Counted from the first letter of the stretch, positions 43,709-53,840 are shown. The stretch is DNA of 64,000 bases from Sutcliffiella horikoshii (GCF_020524325.1 NZ_JAIVKY010000002.1:372001-436000), one strand, 5' to 3'. Numbers and translations are program-made. The notes: a model not told the origin generated them from the sequence alone.

Positions 43709-44722
43709 ATTTTGCTCTTCAATTTGATTGATCCTGCCTGCCACATATTCAATATTTTTGGCTTGCCAGTAGCTTCCCTGTATTTTTTTCACCAATTCCC
43801 TTTCCGAATAGGCTTTTCTTTGGTTAGGGTTGGGAGGTTGTTGAAATTGTGTTACTGCCTGCATGAAAGAAGCAGGGTGAGAGAGATAACTTAATGTAAG
43901 ATCTTTTTCATATTCTTGAAGACTGAATCCTTTTTGATATTCATAGAACCAGTCAATACAGTCATCGCAGAAAACCGGATACGTTCTTAAATATCGTTGA
44001 TAAAAAGAAATAATGTCGTTGGCGGGCGCAGCTTGTTTGGCTCGCTCCCAGCTGATAAAATAACCCCTGCCCTCTGTATCTTTTACAAAATGATGAAACG
44101 AGACCCTTCCATGTGTCATGGCCACCCGATGTTTTTTAGTTTCCTTTACCGCCTCCTGCCAGTTTTCCAGCTTTTGCAGGGAAAATTTCTGGGCAAGCGA
44201 TATTTCATGGGCATACGTGCACACTTGAAGCTCAAATGGGGACATATACAGCTTTTTCTCACATACATCCACAAACTTCTCTAGGTCCTGTTGCTCTTTC
44301 GTCCACTCTTCCGAAATCCGGTCGTAAAATGTAGTAATTTCCTCTTCAGGATACTCTTTCTCTTGAACCGTCATGCTATGAAGTTTGGCCAGTTCTTTAA
44401 ACATCATGCTGTCTTTGAAATCCAGTTCCCGCTCTTCATTATCCTCTATCCACGGCATCAAGTAGTAAGCATCTGAATAACTTTCAATAAAATAATACCC
44501 CTGCCTTGTTTGATAGATAGGTACTACTGTTTTGATACCACGTTGGAAGAGCGAATGGATATTGCGGAACAAAGGATATGCCTGTTCTTTTTTTATCTTT
44601 TTGAGGGCAAAGGCACCTTTATTTGTTGCAACCCTCCATACTCCGCTATGCTGCTCTATATATTCAGGTACGATGCCATATTGATACACCAACTCTTCTA
44701 CGCTTTGCTCATTTGTCTGCAT
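43682..44722 (-). CDS. ysxE: Spore coat kinase-like protein YsxE (CotS family)
   Basis: The 346-aa protein has the aminoglycoside-phosphotransferase/CotS fold: a beta-rich N-lobe (SGVWRVATNKGAFALKKI, lysine retained) and a helical C-lobe with MTHGRVSFHHFVKD in place of the catalytic loop and YFISWERAKQAAPANDI in place of the Mg loop. The usual HGD catalytic Asp is replaced (HGRVS), so it is probably an inactive or structural coat protein. It lies downstream of spoVID, as in B. subtilis. Confidence 0.88.
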   Translation of the reverse strand: MQTNEQSVEELVYQYGIVPEYIEQHSGVWRVATNKGAFALKKIKKEQAYPLFRNIHSLFQRGIKTVVPIYQTRQGYYFIESYSDAYYLMPWIEDNEERELDFKDSMMFKELAKLHSMTVQEKEYPEEEITTFYDRISEEWTKEQQDLEKFVDVCEKKLYMSPFELQVCTYAHEISLAQKFSLQKLENWQEAVKETKKHRVAMTHGRVSFHHFVKDTEGRGYFISWERAKQAAPANDIISFYQRYLRTYPVFCDDCIDWFYEYQKGFSLQEYEKDLTLSYLSHPASFMQAVTQFQQPPNPNQRKAYSERELVKKIQGSYWQAKNIEYVAGRINQIEEQNKNKEAQTS

Positions 44723-44754
44723 CGCGAAAACTCACTTCCTCTAATATTTTCAGG

Positions 44755-44795
44755 TAAAAAAGAAGTGAGAAAAGGTCACCCCTTCCTCACTTTCC
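44755..44795 (-). terminator. Hairpin between spoVID and ysxE
   Basis: On the minus strand AAGTGAG-AAGG and CCTT-CTCACTT form a stem followed by CTTTTTT, placed just past the spoVID stop. It may terminate most spoVID transcripts before ysxE. Confidence 0.65.
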
Positions 44796-44806
44796 TCCAA
44801 AGCCGG

Positions 44807-46039
44807 TTATTGACTCTTAGAGGAAGCCTTTACCGGAATATATAACAATTGCCCTTCATTGATGTGATCATCTGTGGAAAGCCTATTGACCCTGATTAAC
44901 TGCTGAATGGATACATCATATCGCTCAGCAATATGGTCCATGGACTCTCCTTGCTGGACAATGCATATTTTCAGCTTGGTGAAGTCATCTCCACCTTCAT
45001 CTGCAAAAATCTTGGTGAGGGATAGATCATTTTCATCTCGCGGTTCATTGGCATAATCCTCATATTGTTGAGGATCTGCAACCGCCTGCTGGCCTTTCCT
45101 TTTATCAAAGAAGGAAACAACATTTGATGCTTCTTCCTCGTCCTGATAGTGGTTCCCTGCATGTAAGGAATGGAGCGGAGCATAAGCATCATCCGCCTTA
45201 TTCTGATAAATATAATCTGCAGGATTATATGGTGCTTCTTCCTCTACTGCAGGAGCTTTTCTTGCCTCCACCTCAAACGGTGCATACTCGCCGTCTTCAT
45301 TGTAATTGTATTGCATATTCCTATCGATCTCATCTTGATTGAGGATTTCTTCTTCCTCGTCGTCATCTTCCTCTGTATAGTACTGGTAGGTATCTTCTTC
45401 GTACTCATTATCGGAGTTTGCACTGCGATACATTGGTTCATACTCAAATGCTTCTTCTTCTTCTGTTTCTTCTGCTTGAGCATCTTGCTCGTATTGCGGT
45501 GCTTGATTTTGTGAAGCGTATGCTTCTTCATGGTCCCGGTTAGGTTCCACTTCATATTCAAATGATTCTTCTAGACTGTCTTGATCCTCTTCCCAGGACG
45601 GTGCGCTTTGTTGATGGCCGTAAATACCAGAGATGGATAACTCCGCATCCAATTGCAGGCAGCCTCGAGTTGGGACACTGTAGTCAAATGACTCAATGGC
45701 CACATAAATATCGTCTAAACTCTGGATTCTGTTCTTCGGTATCGTAATATCTACCGGGAAGCGATGGTTCAATACACAGACGCCATCCTCCCGCTGCTCT
45801 ACTTCCTGGACAACACGGGCTTGAGGTTGATACTCCTCCTCATCATCCGCCTCCGCATTCACATGATATTCCCCCGCTAATAATAAAGCTCCACGTATGG
45901 AAACATATTGGTCCTGCTCATAAATTTGTATATCAGGATCTAACGCAATGGAGATGAGCTCAGATACTTCCTGTCCCTTTTGAAACCATATAGATTCCTC
46001 TACTGAAAACCGCAAGCACGATTGCTGATCTGAAGACAA
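44807..46039 (-). CDS. spoVID: Spore coat morphogenetic protein SpoVID
   Basis: This protein of about 410 aa has the conserved N-terminal SpoVID domain (LRFSVEESIWFQKGQEVSELISIALDPDI), a long acidic low-complexity middle (about residues 150-330, rich in E, Y, Q and D) and a C-terminal LysM domain (CIVQQGESMDHIAERYDVSIQQLIRVNRL). SpoVID drives encasement of the forespore by coat layers. A TTG at 46039 has AAAGGAGG seven bases upstream and is preferred over the TTG at 46066. Confidence 0.93.
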   Translation of the reverse strand: MSSDQQSCLRFSVEESIWFQKGQEVSELISIALDPDIQIYEQDQYVSIRGALLLAGEYHVNAEADDEEEYQPQARVVQEVEQREDGVCVLNHRFPVDITIPKNRIQSLDDIYVAIESFDYSVPTRGCLQLDAELSISGIYGHQQSAPSWEEDQDSLEESFEYEVEPNRDHEEAYASQNQAPQYEQDAQAEETEEEEAFEYEPMYRSANSDNEYEEDTYQYYTEEDDDEEEEILNQDEIDRNMQYNYNEDGEYAPFEVEARKAPAVEEEAPYNPADYIYQNKADDAYAPLHSLHAGNHYQDEEEASNVVSFFDKRKGQQAVADPQQYEDYANEPRDENDLSLTKIFADEGGDDFTKLKICIVQQGESMDHIAERYDVSIQQLIRVNRLSTDDHINEGQLLYIPVKASSKSQ

Positions 46040-46139
46040 AGGGGTTCCTCCTTTCACACCTATCAAAAATTTACTATATCAATAAAGATGTATGATGAGA
46101 TTTAGGAGAATATGAATGGTTGGGAGAAATTTATGAAAG

Positions 46140-46176
46140 GGGTAAAAAAAAGGGGTCAAAAAAAGGGGTCAGACCC
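46140..46176. repeat. AAGGGGT repeats and second GGGGTCAGACCC palindrome
   Basis: Three AAGGGGT blocks separated by A-runs end in GGGGTCAGACCC, the same palindrome as at 4161-4175. They lie in the 463-bp spoVID-hemL gap. Confidence 0.5.
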
Positions 46177-46310
46177 TCGCAGGAGATTTGAGGTGTGTGT
46201 CGAAGGCGGCTTTGGATTTAGAGGTGGTTAGTAGATTGTATGATTTTGTGTGTGGTTTAATGTTTGGTTGTTTGGTCTATGTGGTGTTTTTGTTGGAGGG
46301 GTTGGGGTTA

Positions 46311-46405
46311 AATGTAGAAGGTTTGTTTTAAATGGTAGAAGTGAGGCCGGGAAATGTAGAAGGTCTTCCGAGAAATTGTAGAAGCTCGCTCGGGAAATGC
46401 ACAAC
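46311..46405. repeat. 21-bp-period TTCTAC array, copy 2 (reverse orientation)
   Basis: GTAGAA (reverse complement of TTCTAC) starts at 46314, 46335, 46356 and 46378, with GCACAA at 46399: steps of 21, 21, 22 and 21. Neighbouring sequence GGGAAATGTAGAAGG matches the unit of copy 1 on the opposite strand. Apart from this array, the palindrome repeats and the hemL terminator, I see nothing in 46067-46502. Confidence 0.75.
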
Positions 46406-46436
46406 CCCCACTTTCAACAAAAATCCCACATAAATT

Positions 46437-46484
46437 AAAAAGCCCACCCCAATGCATTTACATGCATCGGAGCGGACCTCATCT
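46437..46484 (-). terminator. Terminator of the hem operon
   Basis: On the minus strand GTCCGCTCCGATGCAT and ATGCATTGGGGTGGGC form a long stem with a 4-nt loop, followed by five T residues, just past the hemL stop. Confidence 0.88.
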
Positions 46485-46502
46485 CAAAAAGAAAATCCAT
46501 TA

Positions 46503-47792
46503 TTATCCCTTTATCGCAGCAAAAGACTTTTCAATCGCATCCAATGTCTTTTCTATATCCTCATCCGTATGAGCTGTGGACAAGAACAATCCTTCAAACT
46601 GGGATGGTGGTAAGAACACACCGTTGTTTGCCATCTCGCGGAAGAACTTCGCGAAGTAACCTAAATCTGAAGACTTCGCCACATCATAGTTCACAACTTC
46701 CTCACTATTGAAGAAGAAGCCAATCATGGAACCAGCACGGTTTACAGAGACAGGCACATCGTACTTCTCACCTAAAGCGACAATCCCCTCTTCTAAACGA
46801 TCAGCTTTTTTGCCGAACTCTTTATACGTTTCAGGAGTCAGTTGAGCCAAGGTTTCATATCCAGCTGTCATGGCAAGCGGGTTACCAGACAATGTTCCTG
46901 CCTGATAGATCGGGCCGCTTGGAGCAATCTGCGCCATGATTTCCGCTTTACCACCGTATGCACCAACAGGAAGCCCTCCACCGATAACTTTACCAAGACA
47001 TGTTAAGTCAGGTGTTACTCCGTAATATCCTTGGGCACAATGGTAATCCACACGGAAACCAGTCATTACCTCATCAAAGATCAATACTGCGCCGTACTCC
47101 GTCGTTACCTCACGTAAGCCTTCCAAGAAACCTGGTTGCGGCGGAACCACTCCCATGTTACCTGCAACAGGCTCCACAATGACACCAGCGATATCGTCTC
47201 CAAATTCCTTGAATGCATAACGGATGCTCTCCAAGTCATTGTAAGGCACAGTGATTGTATTTTGCGCGACACCTTCAGGAACACCTGGGCTGTCCGGCAA
47301 TCCTAGCGTAGCAACCCCAGAACCGGCTTTAATCAATAGGGAATCCCCATGGCCGTGGTAGCAGCCTTCAAACTTGATTATCTTGTTGCGACCTGTGTAT
47401 CCACGTGCTAAACGTAGCGCACTCATGGTTGCTTCTGTACCGGAGCTTACCATACGTACTACCTCGATGGAAGGTACTCTTTCAATAACAAGCTTTGCAA
47501 GTTCGTTTTCAATAAGTGTTGGAGCACCAAAGCTTGTCCCTGATTCTGTTACCTTTTTAATTGCTTCCACGACGCGGTCATTGGAGTGGCCGTGAATTAG
47601 TGGTCCCCAAGAAAGGACATAATCTATGTATTCGTTCCCGTCTACATCGTATATTTTCGAGCCTTTTCCTCGCTCCATGAAGATTGGGTCCATGTCTACT
47701 GATTTAAAGGCACGTACTGGGCTGTTCACGCCACCTGGCATCAGCTTGGATGCTTCTATAAAAGCTTCTTTAGACTTTTCATAACTTCTCAT
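46503..47792 (-). CDS. hemL: Glutamate-1-semialdehyde 2,1-aminomutase
   Basis: The 429-aa class III PLP enzyme makes 5-aminolevulinate in the C5 heme pathway. The PLP lysine lies in [17 protein letters not shown]. Other signatures are [15 protein letters not shown] at the N-terminus, [38 protein letters not shown] and [12 protein letters not shown]. Length matches GSA-AM. It is the last gene of hemAXCDBL. Confidence 0.97.
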   Translation of the reverse strand: MRSYEKSKEAFIEASKLMPGGVNSPVRAFKSVDMDPIFMERGKGSKIYDVDGNEYIDYVLSWGPLIHGHSNDRVVEAIKKVTESGTSFGAPTLIENELAKLVIERVPSIEVVRMVSSGTEATMSALRLARGYTGRNKIIKFEGCYHGHGDSLLIKAGSGVATLGLPDSPGVPEGVAQNTITVPYNDLESIRYAFKEFGDDIAGVIVEPVAGNMGVVPPQPGFLEGLREVTTEYGAVLIFDEVMTGFRVDYHCAQGYYGVTPDLTCLGKVIGGGLPVGAYGGKAEIMAQIAPSGPIYQAGTLSGNPLAMTAGYETLAQLTPETYKEFGKKADRLEEGIVALGEKYDVPVSVNRAGSMIGFFFNSEEVVNYDVAKSSDLGYFAKFFREMANNGVFLPPSQFEGLFLSTAHTDEDIEKTLDAIEKSFAAIKG

Positions 47793-47846
47793 TTTTCTAT
47801 CATCCTTTCTTTTATCTGAAATGGATTTTCGTTGCGGGCATCCGCC

Positions 47847-48827
47847 TTATTTCTCATCCAACCAACGCGCCACGTCTTTTGCATAATACGTGATAATCAA
47901 GTCTACACCTGCACGTTTCATGCCAATTAGTTTTTCCATTACAACTTCTCGTTCGTTGATCCATCCGTTCATCGCTGCTGCTTTGATCATGGAGTATTCT
48001 CCGCTCACATTGTAAGCAACAACTGGTACGTTGAAGTTATTTTTTACATCACGGATGATGTCTAAGTATGCCATGGCTGGCTTCACAATTAGGAAGTCCG
48101 CTCCTTCTAGCATGTCTGACTCTGCTTCACGAAGTGCTTCTTGGCGGTTGGCAGGGTCCATTTGATATGTTTTTCTGTCTCCGAATTGAGGAGAGCTGTG
48201 CGCTGCATCACGGAAAGGTCCGTAGAATGCGGATGAGTATTTCACTGCATAGGACATGATTGGAACATCTTCAAAACCGTTCTCATCCAACCCTGCGCGG
48301 ATTGCCGCTACAAACCCGTCCATCATGTTTGAAGGTGCAATGATATCCGCTCCTGCACGTGCTTGGCTGACAGCTGTGCGCGCAAGCAAGTCCAACGTTG
48401 GGTCGTTTAATATCTTCCCTTCTTCCACAATTCCACAGTGCCCGTGGGACGTATATTGGCATAGGCATGTGTCTGCAATGACAACAAGCTCTGGGAAACT
48501 CTCTTTAATTTGTGAAATTGCCTGCTGTACGATGCCATGGTCATGGTAGGCTTGCGTTCCCACTTCATCTTTTTCTTTTGGCACACCGAAGACAATAACG
48601 GATTTAATGCCCAGTTCCGTCACTTCAGCCATTTCTGCATTTAACAGATCCAAGGAAAGGTGGAACACGCCTGGCATGGACGGTACTTCATTTCGGATAT
48701 TTTCTCCTTCTACCACAAAGATTGGGTAGATAAAATCTTCCTTATGTAAATATGTTTCACGCACAAGTGAGCGCATGTTATCTGAATTTCTTAATCTGCG
48801 ATGACGATTAAATTGCAAGTCTTTCAT
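47847..48827 (-). CDS. hemB: Delta-aminolevulinic acid dehydratase (porphobilinogen synthase)
   Basis: The 326-aa protein condenses two 5-aminolevulinates. The active-site lysines are in [21 protein letters not shown] and [13 protein letters not shown]. The zinc-binding cysteines are in [17 protein letters not shown], so it is the Zn-dependent form. It sits 54 bp before hemL and next to hemD. Confidence 0.97.
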   Translation of the reverse strand: MKDLQFNRHRRLRNSDNMRSLVRETYLHKEDFIYPIFVVEGENIRNEVPSMPGVFHLSLDLLNAEMAEVTELGIKSVIVFGVPKEKDEVGTQAYHDHGIVQQAISQIKESFPELVVIADTCLCQYTSHGHCGIVEEGKILNDPTLDLLARTAVSQARAGADIIAPSNMMDGFVAAIRAGLDENGFEDVPIMSYAVKYSSAFYGPFRDAAHSSPQFGDRKTYQMDPANRQEALREAESDMLEGADFLIVKPAMAYLDIIRDVKNNFNVPVVAYNVSGEYSMIKAAAMNGWINEREVVMEKLIGMKRAGVDLIITYYAKDVARWLDEK

Positions 48828-48828
48828 A

Positions 48829-49575
48829 TTATGTATCCTCCCTTTTAAAATATTTCACGATTTCTTCAAGCAAACCGTTCATTGTATACTCAGATGGACT
48901 AATTGCCACCTGTATTCCCGCCTTTTCTGCTGCATTTCTAGTGATTGGACCGATGGTTGCTACCGGTCCTTCTGGCAGTCCGAATAGTTCTATGAAGTTA
49001 TGTACGGTAGAAGGGCTGGTAAAAGTGTATAGGTCAACTTTCCCCTTTTTTACCCATTTCCATTCCAATTCCTCTGGTACTCGAATCACGTTTTCATATA
49101 CGACTATCTGCTTAACATTGTACCCTATTCTACTAAGTTCTTCACGCAAAAGGGGTCGTGCAAGATTGCCCTGTATGAGCAAGACAGAACTTACTGTCTC
49201 TTTTCGAAAACTCTCTATTAAATCTTCGGCAGAAAAACGTTTTGGTACAAGCTCGACGTTATATCCGTACGATTCCAATGCTTGTTTTGTTTTCACTCCG
49301 ACCACTGCAATCTTGTTTGACAAGGACCCTTGATAGATGTCAAAAAAGTACTTCACGCCATTTACACTAGTGAACACAATCCATTCGTACTGGTCAATGT
49401 TTGCCTTAATCTCAGCCTGCATTTGCATGGTATCTGAAACATGCTGAAATTGAATAAGAGGGACTTCAAGCGAGGTCCCTCCGAGTGCTGCAATCTGCTT
49501 GGAAAAATACCTTGCCTGCTCTTTGCTTCTTGTAATAAGAATGCGTTTATCGGCTAAAGGCAAAGTACGATCCAT
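48829..49575 (-). CDS. hemD: Uroporphyrinogen-III synthase
   Basis: The 248-aa protein closes and inverts ring D of hydroxymethylbilane. HemD sequences are poorly conserved; the call rests on [24 protein letters not shown] at the N-terminus, the [14 protein letters not shown] and [10 protein letters not shown] motifs of the two lobes, and position between hemC and hemB. Its ATG shares one base with the hemC stop. Confidence 0.93.
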   Translation of the reverse strand: MDRTLPLADKRILITRSKEQARYFSKQIAALGGTSLEVPLIQFQHVSDTMQMQAEIKANIDQYEWIVFTSVNGVKYFFDIYQGSLSNKIAVVGVKTKQALESYGYNVELVPKRFSAEDLIESFRKETVSSVLLIQGNLARPLLREELSRIGYNVKQIVVYENVIRVPEELEWKWVKKGKVDLYTFTSPSTVHNFIELFGLPEGPVATIGPITRNAAEKAGIQVAISPSEYTMNGLLEEIVKYFKREDT

Positions 49576-50507
49576 TACTGATCCAGCTCCTTTTTTACAT
49601 CATCAATTAATTTCTTTCCACCTTGAGCAGTAAGACTCTCTGCAGCTTCCAATCCAATCTTTACAGGGTCTGTTCCGGTGATTCTCTCTTTATATAAAAC
49701 AGAACCATCTGGAGCGCCTACAAGAACAGTTAGGATGATATTGTCATCCTGACCAACCGATGCAAATCCAGCAATCGGAACCTGGCATCCGCCTTCCATT
49801 TTATGAAGGAAAGTACGCTCTGCGATAACCGCTTTTTCTGTAACAGAGTCCGTGAATAACCCTAAAGCTTCAAGTAGTTCTGCATCATCTTCACGACATT
49901 CAATGGAAAGAGCCCCTTGTCCAACAGCTGGCAAGCACAAATCTTCATCAAGGAATTCTGTCACCACATCTTTTGACCATCCCATTCTTGCAAGCCCTGC
50001 TGCTGCTAGAATAATCGCATCATAATCTTCGTTTTGAAGCTTTGCTAAACGTGTATCAATATTTCCACGAATCCATTTGATTTCTAAGTCCGGACGTCTT
50101 GCAAGAAGCTGTGCACCACGGCGCAGGCTGCTTGTTCCAACAATGGAACCGCTCGGTAGATCAGCAAATTTCACATGATCCTTAGAGATAAAAGCATCAC
50201 GGTGATCTTCACGGAACGGAATGCATCCAATCGTCAATCCTTCCGGTAGAACCGCCGGCATATCTTTCATGCTGTGAACCGCCATGTCAATTTCTTTATC
50301 CATCATCGCTTGCTCAATCTCTTTTACAAAAAGACCTTTCCCACCAACCTTAGATAAGGTCACATCAAGGATTTGGTCTCCCTTTGTGACGATTTCCTTT
50401 ACTTCAAAATCGAAAGGCGCACCCAATGCCTTCAATTGGTCGATGACCCAGTTCGTTTGGGTTAAAGCAAGCTTACTTCTTCTAGAACCTACAATTATTT
50501 TTCTCAT
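49575..50507 (-). CDS. hemC: Porphobilinogen deaminase (hydroxymethylbilane synthase)
   Basis: The 310-aa protein polymerises four porphobilinogens. The N-terminus [41 protein letters not shown] and GNIDTRL are family signatures. The cysteine that holds the dipyrromethane cofactor is in [13 protein letters not shown]. It is preceded by GGAGG and is coupled to hemD. Confidence 0.97.
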   Translation of the reverse strand: MRKIIVGSRRSKLALTQTNWVIDQLKALGAPFDFEVKEIVTKGDQILDVTLSKVGGKGLFVKEIEQAMMDKEIDMAVHSMKDMPAVLPEGLTIGCIPFREDHRDAFISKDHVKFADLPSGSIVGTSSLRRGAQLLARRPDLEIKWIRGNIDTRLAKLQNEDYDAIILAAAGLARMGWSKDVVTEFLDEDLCLPAVGQGALSIECREDDAELLEALGLFTDSVTEKAVIAERTFLHKMEGGCQVPIAGFASVGQDDNIILTVLVGAPDGSVLYKERITGTDPVKIGLEAAESLTAQGGKKLIDDVKKELDQ

Positions 50508-50538
50508 ATTTCCTCCTTACCCAAAACCGATGGGATTC

Positions 50539-51372
50539 CTATAAGATCCAAAAATGAAAATTTGATAATCTACCGAACAGGAAAAAGTTGATGAGGACGA
50601 CAAGAAACGCTGCGATATTCCAACTCGCAATTGTCTTCCCGCTAATTCCTTTGGCAAGTCTTTGATAAAAATAATAGCTATATGCGGTGATGACGATGAA
50701 TGACCCTATCACTTTCATGTCATACCATTGAAATTCGGACAATTTAACAGACGCCCAAATGCTTCCTAAAATTAACGACAGCAATAACATCGGTACTCCA
50801 ATTACATTCAAAACATAGGACATATGATCAAGTTTCGCCAAATCCTGAATGCGTAATAACCGCTTGCCCCACTTTTTCTCCTTTAACAGTCGATATTGGA
50901 TGACATATAACAAGGAAAAAGCGAAAGAAAGGGAAAAGGCACCATAGGACAGGATTGCCATTGTAATATGTATGATGAGTAATTCAGATACCAATGCTTG
51001 CGCAACGACTTGTGATTCATGCTGAATTGGTGTGAATGTGTGCAGTGCCATCACTAGGAATCCAATCACATTTGTAAAAAATACAATAAAGTCCACACGC
51101 AAAATTCGGTTGATGACGAGCGAAAAGGTAATTAATACCCACGTATAGAAATACATTCCCTCATAAAGAGTCAGTATTGGAAATCGACCGGTATCAAGCA
51201 TTCGTAAAAATAAGAATACCGTTTGCAATACCCAAACAATTGCAAGTAACCAGAAGGCTGTTTTATTTGCCTTCTGGTTATGTTGAAGAAAATCAATAAA
51301 ATATAAGAGCACGCTTAAGGCATAAAGAAGAATCGTTAATTCGTACAGCCTTGCGATTGTCATCTCTAGCAT
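50539..51372 (-). CDS. hemX: HemX, CcsA-like membrane protein
   Basis: The 277-aa protein has about eight membrane helices and the tryptophan- and histidine-containing pattern of the cytochrome c assembly (CcsA/HemX) family, for example FPILTLYEGMYFYTWVLI. In Bacillus, HemX limits the cellular amount of HemA. It lies between hemA and hemC. GAGAGG precedes the ATG at 51372. Confidence 0.92.
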   Translation of the reverse strand: MLEMTIARLYELTILLYALSVLLYFIDFLQHNQKANKTAFWLLAIVWVLQTVFLFLRMLDTGRFPILTLYEGMYFYTWVLITFSLVINRILRVDFIVFFTNVIGFLVMALHTFTPIQHESQVVAQALVSELLIIHITMAILSYGAFSLSFAFSLLYVIQYRLLKEKKWGKRLLRIQDLAKLDHMSYVLNVIGVPMLLLSLILGSIWASVKLSEFQWYDMKVIGSFIVITAYSYYFYQRLAKGISGKTIASWNIAAFLVVLINFFLFGRLSNFHFWIL

Positions 51373-51387
51373 AGTTAACAGCCTCTC

Positions 51388-52758
51388 TTACGACCTGTAT
51401 GTCGCAGCTTGAGGAAGCGGAATTCCTACAGGAGCAGAAGAACTCTTCTCCTTTTTCACAGCATAGTACTGTGATTGAACTTCTTGTTGAACCGCCTCTT
51501 CGATATTAAAGATTTTAGTGAACAGTTCTAGAGATTCTTTTGCGTCAGATTCGGCTGAAAGTTCTTTCGCACGTAAAATGGGGTCGCGCAACATCTGATT
51601 GATGATGCTTTTCGTATGTTTATTTAAGACCTTAATTTCACGTTCCGATAGATGAGGAAGTTTTCGTTGGATACTTTGCATCGTTTCGGATTGAATATCC
51701 AACGCCTTTTGACGTAATGCGGAAATGACCGGAACGACACCAAGTGTGTTCAACCAGTGTTTAAATTCCACAATCTCCTCTTCTATGAACAGCTCAATCT
51801 CATCTGCCGCTTTTTTGCGTTCTGCCAAGTTGGCATTGACGATTCCCTCAAGATCATCAATATCGTATAAGAAGACGCTCTCTAGCTTATCCAATTCTGG
51901 ATCCAAATCACGAGGAACCGCAATATCCACCATAAAAAGTGGACGTCCTTTTCTCATACGCTCGACATAGGTCATATCGTCTTTACTTAGTACATAGTCT
52001 TTGGCACCGGTAGAAGAGATAAGAATATCCGCTTCTACCAACGCACAGGAAAGCTCCTGCATGGACTTTGCCTGGCCTGCGAATCGATTCGCCAGGTTTG
52101 TTGCTTTTTCCAAGGTACGGTTAATAACCGTGACCTTTTCTACCCCGTTGCTGTGAAGATTCTGGACGGCGAGTTCTCCCATTTTCCCTGCGCCTAAAAT
52201 TAATACATGCTTGTTTTTTAAATCACCGAAAATCTTTTTCGCAAGCTCTACCGCTGCATAGCTGACAGATACGGCATTGGATCCAATATCCGTTTCGGAA
52301 TGCGCACGTTTAGCTAAAGTGATAGCTTGTTTAAATAATTGATTAAAAATGGTTCCGACCGTTTTATGTTCTTGTGCAGCAAGAAAGCTTGTACGGATTT
52401 GACCAAGAATTTGCGTTTCCCCAAGCACCATGGAATCCAATCCACAGGATACGCGGTACAAATGCTCGATTGCCCCGTCATGTTCATATATGTTCAAGTA
52501 AGGAGAAAACTCTTCCTTGTCCAGACCAAACCAGTCTGCAAGGAAAGCTTTAATATAATAACGTCCAGTATGCAACTGATCGACTACCGCATAGACTTCC
52601 GTACGGTTGCAGGTAGAAACAATGATGTTCTCTAAGATGGACTTTTGGTCCTTTAAAGCTACCATTGCTTTATTCAAATCAGCTGGATTAAATGTCAATT
52701 TTTCACGTATTTCAACAGGGGCCGTTTTATAATTAACACCGACTACTATGATATGCAC
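51388..52758 (-). CDS. hemA: Glutamyl-tRNA reductase
   Basis: This protein of about 456 aa catalyses the first committed step of tetrapyrrole synthesis. The catalytic Cys is in [20 protein letters not shown], the NADPH fold is in [18 protein letters not shown], and the C-terminal dimerisation helices follow. The frame extends to 52791, but the GTG at 52758 follows GGGGGTG at nine bases and yields the usual N-terminus [13 protein letters not shown]. It heads the hemAXCDBL operon. Confidence 0.95.
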   Translation of the reverse strand: MHIIVVGVNYKTAPVEIREKLTFNPADLNKAMVALKDQKSILENIIVSTCNRTEVYAVVDQLHTGRYYIKAFLADWFGLDKEEFSPYLNIYEHDGAIEHLYRVSCGLDSMVLGETQILGQIRTSFLAAQEHKTVGTIFNQLFKQAITLAKRAHSETDIGSNAVSVSYAAVELAKKIFGDLKNKHVLILGAGKMGELAVQNLHSNGVEKVTVINRTLEKATNLANRFAGQAKSMQELSCALVEADILISSTGAKDYVLSKDDMTYVERMRKGRPLFMVDIAVPRDLDPELDKLESVFLYDIDDLEGIVNANLAERKKAADEIELFIEEEIVEFKHWLNTLGVVPVISALRQKALDIQSETMQSIQRKLPHLSEREIKVLNKHTKSIINQMLRDPILRAKELSAESDAKESLELFTKIFNIEEAVQQEVQSQYYAVKKEKSSSAPVGIPLPQAATYRS

Positions 52759-52794
52759 TTGTTCGTACACCCCCACAAAAAATAATATCATCTA

Positions 52795-52845
52795 CTAAAA
52801 TTATAACATGACTAATGCTAGATACTTTTGTTAAAATGTGAACAA
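52795..52845 (-). promoter_or_regulatory. Candidate hemA promoter and 18-bp dyad
   Basis: On the minus strand an extended -10 element TGTTATAAT (52808-52800 region) lies about 45 bp upstream of hemA. An 18-bp imperfect palindrome TTGTT-N8-AACAA (52845-52828) sits immediately upstream, near the -35 to -50 position. It agrees with 11 of 14 defined positions of the Rex operator as I remember it. The rest of the 52792-53008 gap shows nothing else clear. Confidence 0.4.
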
Positions 52846-53008
52846 ATAGTTTCCAATTAATTAATTAGGATACAAGAAAATACACCGTTTTCATGGTTTC
52901 TCTTAGTTATATATTACAAACATTACAATTCTTTTATTCACCAACTTGTACATTAACAGAATTTCATTGTAGAATCAAGGTTTCAGCCTCGATCTCAAGG
53001 AGGAAAAT

Positions 53009-53491
53009 ATGAAGAAAAATAGCTTTCTGCCTGGTTTGCTTTTATTATTTTTTGGTGCATATTTCCTGTTACAACAATTAAACATTGTGTTGTGGGAAGG
53101 GATGCTGCACTGGTCCACTATCCTAGTTATTACAGGGATTGCACTTTTATTACAAGCTTATAAACTGAGTGATTACCCTAATATCTTACCCGGCTTTGTC
53201 CTATTAGGAATTGGTTTGCATTTTCAGCTTAAAGATATAGTTGAAGTTTGGCCCGATCATTTTGCGGTGATTATCTTGATTATTGGGATTGGCTTTATCT
53301 TGCGTTCGCAGAAGACGAAGGGCGGGATGTTTGAAGGTGTACTGTTATGTATTCTTGCCAGTTTCTTTCTTTTCTACGATACGTTTATGGAGATGCTTGG
53401 TGTGGTAGAGACTGGTGTTGCTAGTTTACATACTTTTTGGCCGGTTTTGTTGATTGTGATTGGTGCGTTTTTTGTTTTTAAGAAGAAATAA
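53009..53491 (+). CDS. LiaI/LiaF-like transmembrane protein
   Basis: The 160-aa protein starts MKKNSFLPGLLLLFFGAYFLLQQLNI and has five hydrophobic helices with paired Gly-Ile-Gly turns, matching the LiaI-LiaF-like transmembrane region family (also found in stand-alone membrane proteins). It lacks the soluble LiaF C-terminal domain. AAGGAGG precedes the ATG, and a terminator follows. Its function is unknown; envelope-stress sensing is only suggested by the family. Confidence 0.75.
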   Translation: MKKNSFLPGLLLLFFGAYFLLQQLNIVLWEGMLHWSTILVITGIALLLQAYKLSDYPNILPGFVLLGIGLHFQLKDIVEVWPDHFAVIILIIGIGFILRSQKTKGGMFEGVLLCILASFFLFYDTFMEMLGVVETGVASLHTFWPVLLIVIGAFFVFKKK

Positions 53492-53495
53492 AAGG

Positions 53496-53541
53496 AGACC
53501 TACAGGCAATGGATGTTATTCCGTTGTTGTAGGTCTTTTTT
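53496..53541 (+). terminator. Terminator of the LiaF-like gene
   Basis: AGACCTACA and TGTAGGTCT flank an AT-rich loop and are followed by six T residues. Confidence 0.85.
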
Positions 53542-53566
53542 GTGTCATGGTTATTGTTTTGACGCC

Positions 53567-53694
53567 GCTGTTGATTTCCGCAAACGGCTTCGCTTTCCGC
53601 GGGGCGGCCTTGAGCCTCCTCACAACGCTTCAGGGGTCTCAACATTGCCGCTACTCCCCCGCAGGAGTCTACGCCTTTTGCTCCAATCAACAGC
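53567..53694. repeat. MITE-like dispersed element, copy C
   Basis: A 128-bp element bounded by perfect 10-bp terminal inverted repeats, GCTGTTGATT and AATCAACAGC. It contains the family core CTTCGCTTTCCGCGGGGCG, TTGAGCCTCCTC, GGGGTCTCAA and CCGCAGGAGTCTACGCC. Confidence 0.88.
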
Positions 53695-53725
53695 TAAAAA
53701 CCACCACTGTACTCCCTGTATCCTT

Positions 53726-53840
53726 GCGTTCCAGGTGTTCGCTTTCCGCGGGACGGTGCTTGAGCCTCCTCGCTGCGCTGCGGGGTCTCAAGCTACCGTT
53801 ATCCCCCCGCTGGAGTCTCACACCTTGCACTCCAGGAAAC
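53726..53840. repeat. MITE-like dispersed element, copy D
   Basis: A second element in the same orientation, 31 bp from copy C. It has the core TTCGCTTTCCGCGGGACGG, TTGAGCCTCCTCG, GGGGTCTCAAG and CGCTGGAGTCT but different ends (GCGTTCCAGG and CACTCCAGG), so it defines a subfamily. Confidence 0.82.

Noticed and set aside
45170-45514. Hydrophobic plus-strand frame rich in Ile/Leu/Phe
   Set aside because: It is antisense to the acidic low-complexity middle of spoVID; it has no ribosome-binding site or terminator.
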